From NCBI RefSeq assembly GCF_019317285.1, contig NZ_CP079218.1:1240001-1304000 (forward strand): 64,000 nucleotides of DNA, read 5' to 3'. Positions 34,357 to 44,645 of the stretch are shown here, piece after piece. Each line of letters starts with the position of its first letter. Position 1 is the first letter of the stretch. The notes beneath the pieces are model-generated. The model was given only the letters and a program-made list of their open reading frames with translations, did no database searches and was not told where the DNA came from. The stretch comes from Pedobacter sp. D749. Its GTDB lineage: Bacteria; Bacteroidota; Bacteroidia; Sphingobacteriales; Sphingobacteriaceae. Both the position numbers and the translations under genes were made by a program.

Positions 34357-35580
34357 ATGATTAAAAGTATTGAGATAAGAGATGCGAGGTACAGTTTGGG
34401 GAAAGGTGTGGGAAGCGATGCCATACATCGGGACCCCATCTATTCTTATGCGGTTGTAAACTTAGAAGATGATAGTGGTTTGATAGGGAGTGGTTTTGCT
34501 TTTACTTTGGGTGAGGGTAATGATCTCGTTTGTAAGGCGGCGCACTTTTATGCAAACCAGCTGAAGGGAAGCGATATTGAGGAGGTAATGGCGAACTTTG
34601 GTGTTACTTACAAAAGTTTTGCTAACGAGCAGCAATTTAGGTGGTTGGGCCCGCAAAAAGGTATTGTTCATTTGGCACTTGCTGCAGTTACCAATGCCTG
34701 CTGGGATTTATGGGCAAAGAAAAGAGGTGTTCCACTTTGGAAACTGATGATCGATCTCTCCGCTGAAGAATTAGTAAATACTATTGATCTTTCTTATCTT
34801 GAAGATGAATTGACCCGGGAACAGGCAATTGACCTGATTCTCACAAATAAGCGTAATCAGTCATCACGCACTTCAATTCTCGATGTGGGCTATCCAGGTT
34901 ATGATACGTCTATCGGTTGGTTTAATTACCCTGATCACCAGGTAAGAGATAATGTAAAACGTGCCGTAGAAAGTGGTTTTACTGCAATAAAGCTAAAAGT
35001 TGGATCGAAAAATCCGGAAACTGATATCCGTCGATCCAACATGGTGCGTGAAGTTGCCGGTGATGGTGTTAAAATTATGCTTGATGCCAACCAGCAGTGG
35101 AATTTGCCTGAGGCCATAACTATTTGTAGGGAACTAAGTAAAATAAATCCCTATTGGATTGAGGAACCTACGCATCCTGATGATATTTTAGCTCATAAAG
35201 TGCTGTGCGAAAGTATTGCTCCAATCAAGCTTGCTTTAGGAGAACATGTTCCCAATGCCATTATCTTTAAAAACTACCTTCAGGTGAAATGTGCCGGGTT
35301 TATGCAGGTAGACGCGGTGAGAGTTGGGGGTGTGAGCGAATTTTTGGCAGTAAGTCTGCTATGCCGTAAATTCAACGTGCCGGTAGTACCGCATGTGGGT
35401 GATATGGGGCAATTGCATCAGCATTTGGTATTATTCAATCACATAACGTTAGGACACGAAGCATTATTTTTAGAACATATTCCTCATTTGAAGCAAAATT
35501 TTGTAAATCCCGTACAACTACAAAACGGCTATTATTTAACGCCGCAAGATATAGGAAGCAGTTGCGATCTTAAAATGTAA
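34357..35580 (+). CDS. L-fuconate dehydratase-like enolase-superfamily enzyme
   Basis: 407 residues. The mandelate-racemase-type barrel has KxK at Lys212/Lys214 (AIKLKVG), metal ligands Asp243 (MLDANQQW), Glu269 (WIEEP) and Glu296 (LGEHV), and a His in VVPHVGD near 344. The N-terminus LGKGVGSDAIHRDPIYSYA is characteristic of L-fuconate dehydratases, which make 2-keto-3-deoxy-L-fuconate in non-phosphorylative fucose catabolism. Neighbouring fucosidase, SDR and symporter genes support this. Confidence 0.85.
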   Translation: MIKSIEIRDARYSLGKGVGSDAIHRDPIYSYAVVNLEDDSGLIGSGFAFTLGEGNDLVCKAAHFYANQLKGSDIEEVMANFGVTYKSFANEQQFRWLGPQKGIVHLALAAVTNACWDLWAKKRGVPLWKLMIDLSAEELVNTIDLSYLEDELTREQAIDLILTNKRNQSSRTSILDVGYPGYDTSIGWFNYPDHQVRDNVKRAVESGFTAIKLKVGSKNPETDIRRSNMVREVAGDGVKIMLDANQQWNLPEAITICRELSKINPYWIEEPTHPDDILAHKVLCESIAPIKLALGEHVPNAIIFKNYLQVKCAGFMQVDAVRVGGVSEFLAVSLLCRKFNVPVVPHVGDMGQLHQHLVLFNHITLGHEALFLEHIPHLKQNFVNPVQLQNGYYLTPQDIGSSCDLKM

Positions 35581-35605
35581 TTTTAAATCCTACAATCAAT
35601 TTAAG

Positions 35606-37258
35606 ATGATCCAAACCGTTGATATCATTATTAGTACAAGCTATATTTGTCTCATACTTCTGATAGGATTATGGGTCGGCATCAGGCACCGCAACCGAAG
35701 TAAAAAAAATGAAGCAAGTAGTTATTTCTTAGCAGGGAAATCGCTTAAATGGCCTGCTATAGGATTGGCACTTTTTGCTACCAATATCTCTACAGTTCAT
35801 TTGGTCAGTCTGGCACAAAGTGGTTTTGATACCGGTTTGCTTAGTGGAAATTTTGAATGGATGGCTGCTTTTACACTCATCTTACTCGCCTTATTTTTTG
35901 TTCCTTTTTACATTAAATCTGGTGTTTCTACCTTACCTGATTTTTTAGAAAAACGTTATGATCGCTCCTGTAGGGATTGGTTAACATTCGTTTCTATCAT
36001 TTCAGCAATCATCATTCATATCGCCTTTTCAATGCTTGCTGGCGGAATAGTGCTAAAAACATTATTTGGTGTAAATATTTATCTGAGCGTAATTGTAATT
36101 TGTGCAGTAACTGCACTATATACCATCATTGGTGGCTTGAAGGCGGTAGTAGTTACCGAATCTATACAAACTGTAGTGTTGCTCATTGGTGCGGTGGTCA
36201 TCTGCATGGCCTGCTATCAAAAAATGTCGGGCTGGGGTGCGATGGTTGATGCATTGCATAGCGAACAACAAAGCATAAAATTGTCTATGCTACGTCCTTC
36301 AAACGATGCATCGGGGATGCCTTGGTATGCCGTTTTTCTGGGATATCCTGTTTTGGGTATCTGGTATTGGTGTGCCGATCAAACAATTGTACAACGGGTT
36401 TTGGGTGCTAAAGATGAAAATCATGCCCGCGTAGGTACTTTGTTTTGTGGTTTTATAAAAATCCTGCCTGTATTTATTTTTATTATGCCCGGGCTTTTTG
36501 CCTATGCATTGGCACAAACGGGCAGGCTCGATCTTACCTCCATAACAACTATTGGCGCACAGGGACAAAAAGTGGTAGATAGCAAGGGTATCTACACCTT
36601 ACTGATTACCCAACTGCTGCCCAGCGGATTAATTGGCGTGCTGGTAGCCGCCTTACTTTCCGGCTTGATGAGCCAGGTTTCAGGTGCTTTGAATTCGATA
36701 TCCACGATGGTAAGTTATGATATTTACGCCAGATATAAACCAAATCTTGATGATAAAAAATTAGTGAATGTGGGTAAAATTGCTGCAGGTATTGCTCTTG
36801 TTTTCTCACTTCTTTTGCTGCCGCTTTTAAATAAATACGAAAGTATTTTTAATGGATTAAATGACATCATCGCTCACATTGCACCTCCAATTACCTGCGT
36901 GTTTTTGCTTGGCATATTTTGGAAAAAGGCCTCGGCAAAATCAGCTAAGCTTACGCTTTGGATAGGTTCGGCTTTGGGAGCTATTGTGTTTACAACCAAT
37001 AAAATTTGGGTTGATAACTGGTTTGCTGCCATTCCATTTATGATGATGGCATTCTATCTGTTTTGTGTTTGTGTTTTCTTACAAATTACATTTTCTATCA
37101 TTTATCCTGTAGAACATACAGCAGAAAGCGATGTGCTTTACTGGAAATCATGGCGTGCACCGTTAGCGGCCAAAGGCTGGTCAGGCATAGGGAATTATAA
37201 AACATTATCAGCCGTGTTATTCATCACCATGGCTATTTTATTCTATTTATTCAGATAA
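35606..37258 (+). CDS. Sodium:solute symporter (SSS family), probable fucose/galactose importer
   Basis: A 550-residue membrane protein with about 13-14 predicted helices. The first helix is residues 5-25, followed by SSYFLAGKSLKWPAIGLALFA, the SSS signature region. It has the LeuT-like SSS fold and an extended C-terminus. Placed between the fuconate dehydratase and the SDR, it most likely brings monosaccharide released in the periplasm across the inner membrane. Substrate is inferred from context. Confidence 0.87.
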   Translation: MIQTVDIIISTSYICLILLIGLWVGIRHRNRSKKNEASSYFLAGKSLKWPAIGLALFATNISTVHLVSLAQSGFDTGLLSGNFEWMAAFTLILLALFFVPFYIKSGVSTLPDFLEKRYDRSCRDWLTFVSIISAIIIHIAFSMLAGGIVLKTLFGVNIYLSVIVICAVTALYTIIGGLKAVVVTESIQTVVLLIGAVVICMACYQKMSGWGAMVDALHSEQQSIKLSMLRPSNDASGMPWYAVFLGYPVLGIWYWCADQTIVQRVLGAKDENHARVGTLFCGFIKILPVFIFIMPGLFAYALAQTGRLDLTSITTIGAQGQKVVDSKGIYTLLITQLLPSGLIGVLVAALLSGLMSQVSGALNSISTMVSYDIYARYKPNLDDKKLVNVGKIAAGIALVFSLLLLPLLNKYESIFNGLNDIIAHIAPPITCVFLLGIFWKKASAKSAKLTLWIGSALGAIVFTTNKIWVDNWFAAIPFMMMAFYLFCVCVFLQITFSIIYPVEHTAESDVLYWKSWRAPLAAKGWSGIGNYKTLSAVLFITMAILFYLFR

Positions 37259-37277
37259 TTTACTTTATACATACGAG

Positions 37278-38063
37278 ATGCAATTATTAAAAGATAGGGT
37301 CATATTCTTAACAGGCGGGTCAAAAGGTATTGGCCTGGAGTGCGCTATAAAATATGCAGAGGAGGGTGCAAGGATTGCCATCATTTCTAATGATCAGGCT
37401 TCGATAAATTATGCCATTTCTATTTTGGGAAAGGAGCATCTTGGTTTGCTGGCTGATGTATCGAATCCAAAAGATATACAACGAGCCATAACTGATACTC
37501 AGTTAAGGTTTGGTAAAATCGACGTCATACATAACAATGCCGGCATTGCCCACCCGTCAAAGAACATACACGAAACGGAGGATTGGGAGTGGGATAACCT
37601 TTTCAATATTAATGTGAAAGGGATCTATTTCACTACAAAATTTGGTTTAAATGCATTAATCGAGACGAAGGGTTGCATTATTAACACGAGTAGCCTGGTT
37701 GGAGATATTGGTCAGGAAGACCATGCAGCATATTCTGCTACAAAAGGAGCTGTCAATGCGCTTACTAAATCAATGGCTTTAGATTATGCGAAATATAAAA
37801 TAAGAGTTAATGCAGTGGCTCCTGCTGGTGTGTGGACACAAATGCTCGAAGACTGGGGAAAGGAACAAAACGATGTAGAAGGAATTAAAAACTACCTTGA
37901 CGGAATACATGCACTTGGTTATTGCCCAAATGGTGATGTCGTGGCCGATGCTTGTGTATTCCTGGCATCAGATAAAGCCCGTTTCATTACCGGAATAATT
38001 ATGCCCGTAAGTGGCGGAGCCGAATTAGGCTATAAAAGAATAAATCATTTAGAAACCATTTAG
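37278..38063 (+). CDS. SDR-family dehydrogenase of the fucose pathway
   Basis: 261 residues, classical SDR. Cofactor motif TGGSKGIG at about 14-21, NNAG near 90, catalytic Ser in NTSSLVGD, and Tyr/Lys in YSATKGA. Given the neighbours it is probably either L-fucose 1-dehydrogenase or 2-keto-3-deoxy-L-fuconate dehydrogenase; the sequence alone does not decide. Two bases separate it from the GH95 gene. Confidence 0.85.
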   Translation: MQLLKDRVIFLTGGSKGIGLECAIKYAEEGARIAIISNDQASINYAISILGKEHLGLLADVSNPKDIQRAITDTQLRFGKIDVIHNNAGIAHPSKNIHETEDWEWDNLFNINVKGIYFTTKFGLNALIETKGCIINTSSLVGDIGQEDHAAYSATKGAVNALTKSMALDYAKYKIRVNAVAPAGVWTQMLEDWGKEQNDVEGIKNYLDGIHALGYCPNGDVVADACVFLASDKARFITGIIMPVSGGAELGYKRINHLETI

Positions 38064-38065
38064 AT

Positions 38066-40408
38066 ATGCGAAATCAGTTCTTATTACTCTTATCCTTTTT
38101 TTCGTTCTTTATAGAAAATGCATTTGCACAGCAAAATTTGAAATTATGGTATAATAAACCTGCCAAACGTTGGGAAGAAACCATCCCACTTGGAAATGGC
38201 CGCTTAGGGATGATGCCTGATGGTGGTATTATGAAAGAAAATATCGTGCTCAATGATATTACGTTATGGTCGGGTGCGCCACAGGATGCCAATAACTATG
38301 AAGCGCATAAAAGCCTGTCAGAAATCAGAAAACTCATTCTAGAAGGCAAAAATGATTTGGCACAAGACTTAGTTAATAAAAATTTTATATGCAAAGGCGA
38401 AGGTTCGGGTGGCACAAATTATGGTTGTTTCCAGGTTCTTGGCAATTTATCTTTCAACTTTAGTTATCCCAAACAAACAGATGCCGACACCAAGGCAACA
38501 GCATATCATCGGGAACTGTCGCTGAATAACGCGTTGGCTAAAACCACTTTCGTACTCAATGGAGTGAAATACACCCGGGAATATTTAACTAGTTTTGATG
38601 ATGACGTGGACGTAATTAAACTAACGGCATCTAAACCAGGGCAGCTAAATTTTGATATCGAAATTTCTCGTCCCGAGCGGGCAGAAATAACAGCAGCCAA
38701 TGGTGAGTTAGTGATGAGCGGACAACTGGATAATGGCATTGATGGAAAAGGAATGAAATATTTAACCCGGGTGAATGCGTTATTAACAGGTGGAACGCAG
38801 GAACTCAAAAATAATAAAATCATTGTCAAGGGTGCAACCAGTGTAATTGTTTATTTGGCTGCGGGTACGGATTTTATGAACCCGGGATTTAAAGAAAAAA
38901 TAAGTAGAGACTTAAAATCTGCTAAGAGCAAAACTTACGATACTCAATTGCGTAATCATGTGCGCAACTATCAGAAAAAGTTTAACCGTCTAAATTTACA
39001 GATTGGTAATCGTAATCAGGATAATATTCCAACGGATGAACGCCTGGTTAATTATAATAAAAATCCAAAAGCTGATGTAGGTTTCCCGGTACTCTTTTAC
39101 CAGTTTGGCCGATATTTAAGTATCAGCAGTACCCGGGTTGGCTTATTGCCGCCAAATTTGCAAGGTCTGTGGGCCAACCAAATCCATACTCCATGGAATG
39201 GAGATTACCATTTGGATGTGAATATTCAAATGAACCAATGGCCTGTGGAAGTTAGTAATTTGTCAGAATTAAACTTGCCGCTGGCCGATTTAGTTGGCCG
39301 AATGGTTAAAAACGGCGAAAGAACTGCAAAAGCTTATTACAATTCCAAAGGCTGGATCGCGCATGTGATTACCAACGTGTGGGGCTTTACTGAGCCCGGC
39401 GAGAGCGCATCCTGGGGCGCTTCCAATGCAGGTTCAGGCTGGTTATGTAATAACCTTTGGGATCATTATGCATTTAGCACCGATAAGGATTATTTAAAAA
39501 AGATATATCCAATATTAAAAGGTTCTGCAGCGTTTTATGCTGATGCATTAATTAAAGATCCGGAAACGGGTTGGCTGGTTACGGCACCATCTGTTTCTCC
39601 GGAAAACAGTTTTTATCTTCCTAATGGAAAAACGGCCAGTATTTCTATGGGTCCCACAATTGACAATCAAATTGTTAGAGAATTATTTACCAATGTGATT
39701 GAGGCAGCTAAAACTTTAGGTATTGATCAGGCATTTAGCAATTTTTTGGCTGAAAAGCTTAAATCAGTTCCACCTGCGGGAAATATTAGCGCAGATGGAA
39801 GAGTGATGGAGTGGATTAGAGATTATAAAGAAACTGAACCCCAACACCGGCACATTTCGCATTTATATGGGCTTTACCCAGCCTCATTAATTACGCCAAT
39901 TAAAACACCAGAATTGGCTGAAGCAGCGAAGAAAACTTTGGAGATTCGTGGCGATGATGGTCCGAGTTGGTCTATCGCTTATAAATTATTATTTTGGGCC
40001 AGGTTACATGATGGCGAACGATCTGGGAAATTGCTTCACGAGTTGATGAAGCCAACTGTTAAAACGGATATTAATTATGGTGCAGGTGGTGGCATTTATC
40101 CAAACTTATTATCGGCAGGTCCGCCTTTCCAAATTGATGGTAATTTTGGTGGTGCAGCAGGTATCGCCGAAATGCTTATCCAAAGTCACGATGGATTTAT
40201 CGATCTATTACCATCGACACCTCAGGAGTGGAAAGTATCGGGGAAAATAAATGGTGTTAGAGCCCGCGGGAACCTCACTGTGGATTTTGAATGGAACGAT
40301 GGAAAAGTGATTGCGTATAAAATATATAGCCCTACATCAAAAAAAATAAAGTTACGCGTTAATGGAAAAATTATTGAAGTAAGTAGCCAAAAACCTAAAA
40401 CTACATGA
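38066..40408 (+). CDS. GH95 alpha-L-fucosidase
   Basis: 780 residues with a signal peptide (cleavage near NAFAQ, about residue 22). The GH95 opening LKLWYNKPAKRWEETIPLGN is followed by the catalytic (alpha/alpha)6 barrel. The catalytic Asn pair lies in NIQMNQW at 386-392, the general acid is Glu581 (MEWIRDYKETEPQHRHISHL), and IDGNFGGAAGIAEM carries the conserved Asp. GH95 enzymes typically release terminal alpha-1,2-linked L-fucose. The stop overlaps the next start as ATGA. Confidence 0.92.
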   Translation: MRNQFLLLLSFFSFFIENAFAQQNLKLWYNKPAKRWEETIPLGNGRLGMMPDGGIMKENIVLNDITLWSGAPQDANNYEAHKSLSEIRKLILEGKNDLAQDLVNKNFICKGEGSGGTNYGCFQVLGNLSFNFSYPKQTDADTKATAYHRELSLNNALAKTTFVLNGVKYTREYLTSFDDDVDVIKLTASKPGQLNFDIEISRPERAEITAANGELVMSGQLDNGIDGKGMKYLTRVNALLTGGTQELKNNKIIVKGATSVIVYLAAGTDFMNPGFKEKISRDLKSAKSKTYDTQLRNHVRNYQKKFNRLNLQIGNRNQDNIPTDERLVNYNKNPKADVGFPVLFYQFGRYLSISSTRVGLLPPNLQGLWANQIHTPWNGDYHLDVNIQMNQWPVEVSNLSELNLPLADLVGRMVKNGERTAKAYYNSKGWIAHVITNVWGFTEPGESASWGASNAGSGWLCNNLWDHYAFSTDKDYLKKIYPILKGSAAFYADALIKDPETGWLVTAPSVSPENSFYLPNGKTASISMGPTIDNQIVRELFTNVIEAAKTLGIDQAFSNFLAEKLKSVPPAGNISADGRVMEWIRDYKETEPQHRHISHLYGLYPASLITPIKTPELAEAAKKTLEIRGDDGPSWSIAYKLLFWARLHDGERSGKLLHELMKPTVKTDINYGAGGGIYPNLLSAGPPFQIDGNFGGAAGIAEMLIQSHDGFIDLLPSTPQEWKVSGKINGVRARGNLTVDFEWNDGKVIAYKIYSPTSKKIKLRVNGKIIEVSSQKPKTT

Positions 40409-42429
40409 AGTTTGTAAACCATATCATATCGACATCCATTTTTGTCGGAATGTTTCTTATTCATTCATCAATTTTTGCTCAAAAAATCAATTTTGGGAAG
40501 AAATCTTATATCAATTATAACGGTGCTAAAGGTACTTTCGATGTTTGTATCAATGGAGAGCAGGTGCTGCAAAATGCCTACTCTGAAGTTTTAGTTAACG
40601 AACGATTAATACGCTCTAACGAATTTAAGAATCGCAAGGTTACAAGCACTCATTTCAAAAATAAAATTGGAAGCGGCGAACACTATGTTTTTACTACTAA
40701 AGGTAAGGAAGGAATCAGTTTGGTTCAGAATATTTATACCTACAGTGGCAAAAATTTTTTCACCATTAATGTATCGGTGTCGGGTGCCAATTTAAAAACA
40801 AACCAAATGGCTCCTTTAAAAGGAGAATTGGTTGGTCAAAGTGATTTTACATCTTTCAGAAATTTATTTGTCCCATTCGATAATGATGCTTTCATCAGTT
40901 ATGAAGCAAACCTTGTAGCACCAAAAAAGGAAAATGTAAGTTCAGAAATAACTGCAGTTTATGACAACATAAGCCGGAATGGGTTTGTTATCGGCACATT
41001 AAATCATGATGAATGGAAAACAGGCATTGAAACGAAACTTATTGACCAAAAAACTTTGGGTTTAGCTACAAGTTGTGGCTTCACCAGTTATGACATCACC
41101 CGGGATCAAATAAAACATGGCTATCTTTCAGGCAAATCAATCACTTCATCAAACATTTTTTTTGGCTATTATAACGATTGGCGCAATGGAATGGAGGGTT
41201 ACGCTAAATCTGTTAAGGCTTCCGAACCCCCGATGATTGCCAGCTGGCATGGACCCACGCCGGTGGGCTGGAATAGCTGGGGTGTAATGCAGGAAAAATT
41301 ATCCTACGAAAAGGCCGTCGAAGTTGTAGATTTTTTTGCTGAAAACCTTAAAAGCTTCCGGATGGGTAATGTTGCCTATATCGACCTGGATTCGTACTGG
41401 GATAACATGCTCCAAGGAAATGATTATTCGGTACTAAAAAAGTTCGCTGATTATTGCAAAAGCAAAGGTTTAAAGCCAGGCATCTATTGGGCTCCTTTTA
41501 CCGATTGGGGTTACAAGGGGGGCGCTAAAAGAAAAGCTCCAGGCAGCGATTTTACCTTTGGAGAAATGTGGACACATGTAAATAATGGTTTCCATGATTT
41601 TGATGGAGCGCGAGCACTTGATCCCACTCATCCAGGTACGCAAAAAAGAATTCAATTTGTAATCTCGAATCTAAAATCTTGTGGGTTTGAAATGATTAAA
41701 ATCGATTTTCTCGGTCATGCTGCAGTAGAATCTTCAAAGTTTTATGATTCAAAAATCACTACCGGAATGCAGGCATACCGGATCGGCATGGAATATTTGT
41801 TAAAATGTCTGGATAATAAGATGCTGGTTTATGCAGCAATATCGCCAAGTTTAGCATCTGCAAGATACGTACAGGTGAGGCGCATAGCCTGCGATGCTTT
41901 TAAAACTATTAAGGATACCGAATACACTTTAAACAGTGTTACGAATGGCTGGTGGCAAACCTATCTGTATAACTATATTGATGCTGATCATGTTGTTTTC
42001 GGTAGTGAAAATGAGGCCGCAAATGTATCCCGGACTTTATCTGCAATCGTAACAGGCACACTAATAGTAGGCGATGATTTTTCAGTTGATGGACTCTGGA
42101 AAGCCAGGGCCGAAACTGTTTTCCAAAACCAGGATTTACTGAAAATAATCGCCGATGGAAAAGCCTTTAAACCCGTTGATGGAGATAAAGGAAAAGGTGC
42201 TTCGGGTCAATTCATAAAAGAACAGGGGAACATCAGGTATCTGGCACTTTTTAATTATAAAAATAAAGACACTTCGGCAATAATAGATTTTTCGAGGCTG
42301 GGTATAAATGTTAATTCTATTGCCATGATAGAGGATATAATTGACCATCAAGTCGTTTTACCAAAAGATTACCAATTAAAAGAACTTCGTCCGGAACAGG
42401 CAACCATGCTTAAAATAACCTTGAAATAA
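40405..42429 (+). CDS. Clan GH-D glycosidase, alpha-galactosidase-like
   Basis: 674 residues with a signal peptide (cleavage near IFAQ, about 26). The N-terminal beta-sandwich runs to about 270. A (beta/alpha)8 barrel follows, with PTPVGWNSWG (286-293), the nucleophile Asp434 in IKIDFLGH, and a candidate acid/base Asp in a late ADHVVFGSENEAANVSR-type region. This matches the GH-D clan (GH27/GH36) but not a standard GH36; exact family and linkage are uncertain. Its four-base overlap with GH95 indicates tight coupling. Confidence 0.75.
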   Translation: MKFVNHIISTSIFVGMFLIHSSIFAQKINFGKKSYINYNGAKGTFDVCINGEQVLQNAYSEVLVNERLIRSNEFKNRKVTSTHFKNKIGSGEHYVFTTKGKEGISLVQNIYTYSGKNFFTINVSVSGANLKTNQMAPLKGELVGQSDFTSFRNLFVPFDNDAFISYEANLVAPKKENVSSEITAVYDNISRNGFVIGTLNHDEWKTGIETKLIDQKTLGLATSCGFTSYDITRDQIKHGYLSGKSITSSNIFFGYYNDWRNGMEGYAKSVKASEPPMIASWHGPTPVGWNSWGVMQEKLSYEKAVEVVDFFAENLKSFRMGNVAYIDLDSYWDNMLQGNDYSVLKKFADYCKSKGLKPGIYWAPFTDWGYKGGAKRKAPGSDFTFGEMWTHVNNGFHDFDGARALDPTHPGTQKRIQFVISNLKSCGFEMIKIDFLGHAAVESSKFYDSKITTGMQAYRIGMEYLLKCLDNKMLVYAAISPSLASARYVQVRRIACDAFKTIKDTEYTLNSVTNGWWQTYLYNYIDADHVVFGSENEAANVSRTLSAIVTGTLIVGDDFSVDGLWKARAETVFQNQDLLKIIADGKAFKPVDGDKGKGASGQFIKEQGNIRYLALFNYKNKDTSAIIDFSRLGINVNSIAMIEDIIDHQVVLPKDYQLKELRPEQATMLKITLK

Positions 42430-42443
42430 TTAAATTGTACCAA

Positions 42444-44645
42444 ATGAAATTCAAACAGATACATAAGGTCAAAAGTCAGCTCCTGTTAGCCGGTTTATTA
42501 GGCATTTCTCAACTCGTTAAAGCCCAGGAAATTATTGCGATAGAAACTGCTCATCATGCTATGGTGCTTCAAGCTGTAAAAGGCAAAGATGTAAATACAA
42601 TTTACTTCGGTCAGAAATTGCATTCGGCTGCCGAATATGCGCAGGTTAATGCTACATACAAACAAACCAGTGAATATACCGGTCAGCTTAATTCCGCGTA
42701 CACGCCATCAGGTTCCCGTAACCTGGTTGAACCTGCTATTAGTGTAACCCATGCAGACGGGAATAAAAGCCTGAATTTAAATTTTGTTCAGCAACAGGTA
42801 GAAAACATCACTACCAATGTGCGTTTAACAACGATAACCCTGAGCGATCCGGTTTACAATTTTACGGTTAAGTTATTTTATAAAAGTTTTTATAATGAAG
42901 ATGTCATTGAGCAATGGACAGAAATCAGCCATAAAGAAAAGAGCGCTGTTACATTAGAAAAGTTTGCTTCTGCGAATTTAATTTTAAAAGGTAAAAACTT
43001 CTATTTAAGGCAATACCATGGTGATTGGGCAAAGGAGATGCAGCCCGAAGAAAGCAGGATTACACATGGAATCAAAACATTGGATAGCAAATTAGGTACA
43101 CGGGCAAATTTGTTTCAGCCCTCTGTTTTTATGGTCTCGCTTAATGCGCCAGCAACTGAAACGTGGGGTGAGGTATTGTATGGAGCAATGGAGTGGAGTG
43201 GCAATTTTCGTGTTGATTTAGAATTGGATTATCAGGATAACCTGCGCATTATTGCCGGTATAAATAATTATGCATCAAACTTTAAGCTTAAACCCAACGA
43301 ACGTTTTACCACGCCGAAATTTTTGTACACGTTTTCTAATCAGGGTAAGGGTGATGCCAGTCGCAAACTACAAAACTGGGCCCGGACCTATCAACTCCTT
43401 GATGGTAAAGGCGATCGTTTGACGCTGCTGAATAACTGGGAAGCCACTTATTTTGATTTCAATGAGCAAAAACTCGCAGGGTTGTTAAAAGATACAAAGA
43501 AGCTGGGCGTAGATATGTTTTTGCTGGATGATGGTTGGTTCGCCAATAAATACCCACGTAATGACGACCATGCAGGTTTAGGTGACTGGCAGGAAAATAA
43601 ACAGAAATTACCAAATGGAATTAGTTCACTTGTAAAAGAAGCGGATATAAATAATGTAAAATTTGGCATCTGGATAGAACCGGAAATGGTGAATCCAAAA
43701 AGCGAGCTATATGAAAAACATCCCGATTGGGTGGTGAAGCAGCCCAAAAGAGATGAATATTATTTCCGTAATCAACTGGTGTTGGATTTATCCAATCCAA
43801 AAGTGCAGGATTTTGTATTTAGTGTGGTTGATGATCTTTTCACTAAAAATCCATCCCTGGCCTATATTAAATGGGATTGTAATGCGGTAATTTATAACGC
43901 TTATTCTTCACATCTAAAAGATCAGGCAGCTTTTTACATCGAATACGTTCAGGGTTTATACAAGGTTTTAGAAAAAATCAGGGCAAAATATCCAAAAGTG
44001 CCGATGATGCTTTGCTCAGGTGGAGGCGGCAGGGTAGATTACGCCGCCCTTAAATATTTTACTGAGTTCTGGCCCAGCGATAATACGGATCCCCTCGAGC
44101 GTATTTTCATCCAATGGGAATACTCCTATTTTTATCCAGCCATTGCCAGTTCAAACCATGTAACCGACTGGGGTAAGCAACCCATTAAGTTCCGTACAGA
44201 TGTGGCTATGATGGGAAAATTGGGTTTTGATATTGTGGTTAGTAAACTACCAGAAAATGATTTGAAGTTTTGCCAGCTCGCAATTAAAAATTATAATGAA
44301 TTGAAGCAGGTGATTTGGAAGGGATCGCAATATCGCCTCGCAAATCCTTCAGAGGGTAGCGTAGCCTCTATGTTGTACGTAAGCGAGGACCAGTCTGCTG
44401 CGGTCAGTTTCAATTATCTGGTCAACAGCCGATACGACGAGGGCAGCAAATTGCCCATCAGGATGCAGGGGCTTAGCAGTGATAAAAAGTACCGTCTAAC
44501 GGAAATTAATTTATATCCGGGAACAACATCGTCCATAGATTCTGCCGCCACCTACAGTGGTGATTTCCTAATGAAAGTGGGTTTTAATCCAAATGTCAAA
44601 TCAGATCGCAGCAGTGTGGTAATCAAAATTGAAGAATTAAAGTAA
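42444..44645 (+). CDS. GH36 alpha-galactosidase
   Basis: 733 residues from ATG 42444, with a signal peptide (LLLAGLLGISQLVKAQ). The alternative upstream start at 42435 is a TTG and is less likely. The catalytic nucleophile is Asp478 in IKWDCNA and the acid/base is Asp546 in WPSDNTDPLERI; GIWIEPEMVNPKSELYEKHP is diagnostic of GH36. It hydrolyses terminal alpha-galactose. The stop overlaps the next ATG by one base. Confidence 0.93.
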   Translation: MKFKQIHKVKSQLLLAGLLGISQLVKAQEIIAIETAHHAMVLQAVKGKDVNTIYFGQKLHSAAEYAQVNATYKQTSEYTGQLNSAYTPSGSRNLVEPAISVTHADGNKSLNLNFVQQQVENITTNVRLTTITLSDPVYNFTVKLFYKSFYNEDVIEQWTEISHKEKSAVTLEKFASANLILKGKNFYLRQYHGDWAKEMQPEESRITHGIKTLDSKLGTRANLFQPSVFMVSLNAPATETWGEVLYGAMEWSGNFRVDLELDYQDNLRIIAGINNYASNFKLKPNERFTTPKFLYTFSNQGKGDASRKLQNWARTYQLLDGKGDRLTLLNNWEATYFDFNEQKLAGLLKDTKKLGVDMFLLDDGWFANKYPRNDDHAGLGDWQENKQKLPNGISSLVKEADINNVKFGIWIEPEMVNPKSELYEKHPDWVVKQPKRDEYYFRNQLVLDLSNPKVQDFVFSVVDDLFTKNPSLAYIKWDCNAVIYNAYSSHLKDQAAFYIEYVQGLYKVLEKIRAKYPKVPMMLCSGGGGRVDYAALKYFTEFWPSDNTDPLERIFIQWEYSYFYPAIASSNHVTDWGKQPIKFRTDVAMMGKLGFDIVVSKLPENDLKFCQLAIKNYNELKQVIWKGSQYRLANPSEGSVASMLYVSEDQSAAVSFNYLVNSRYDEGSKLPIRMQGLSSDKKYRLTEINLYPGTTSSIDSAATYSGDFLMKVGFNPNVKSDRSSVVIKIEELK

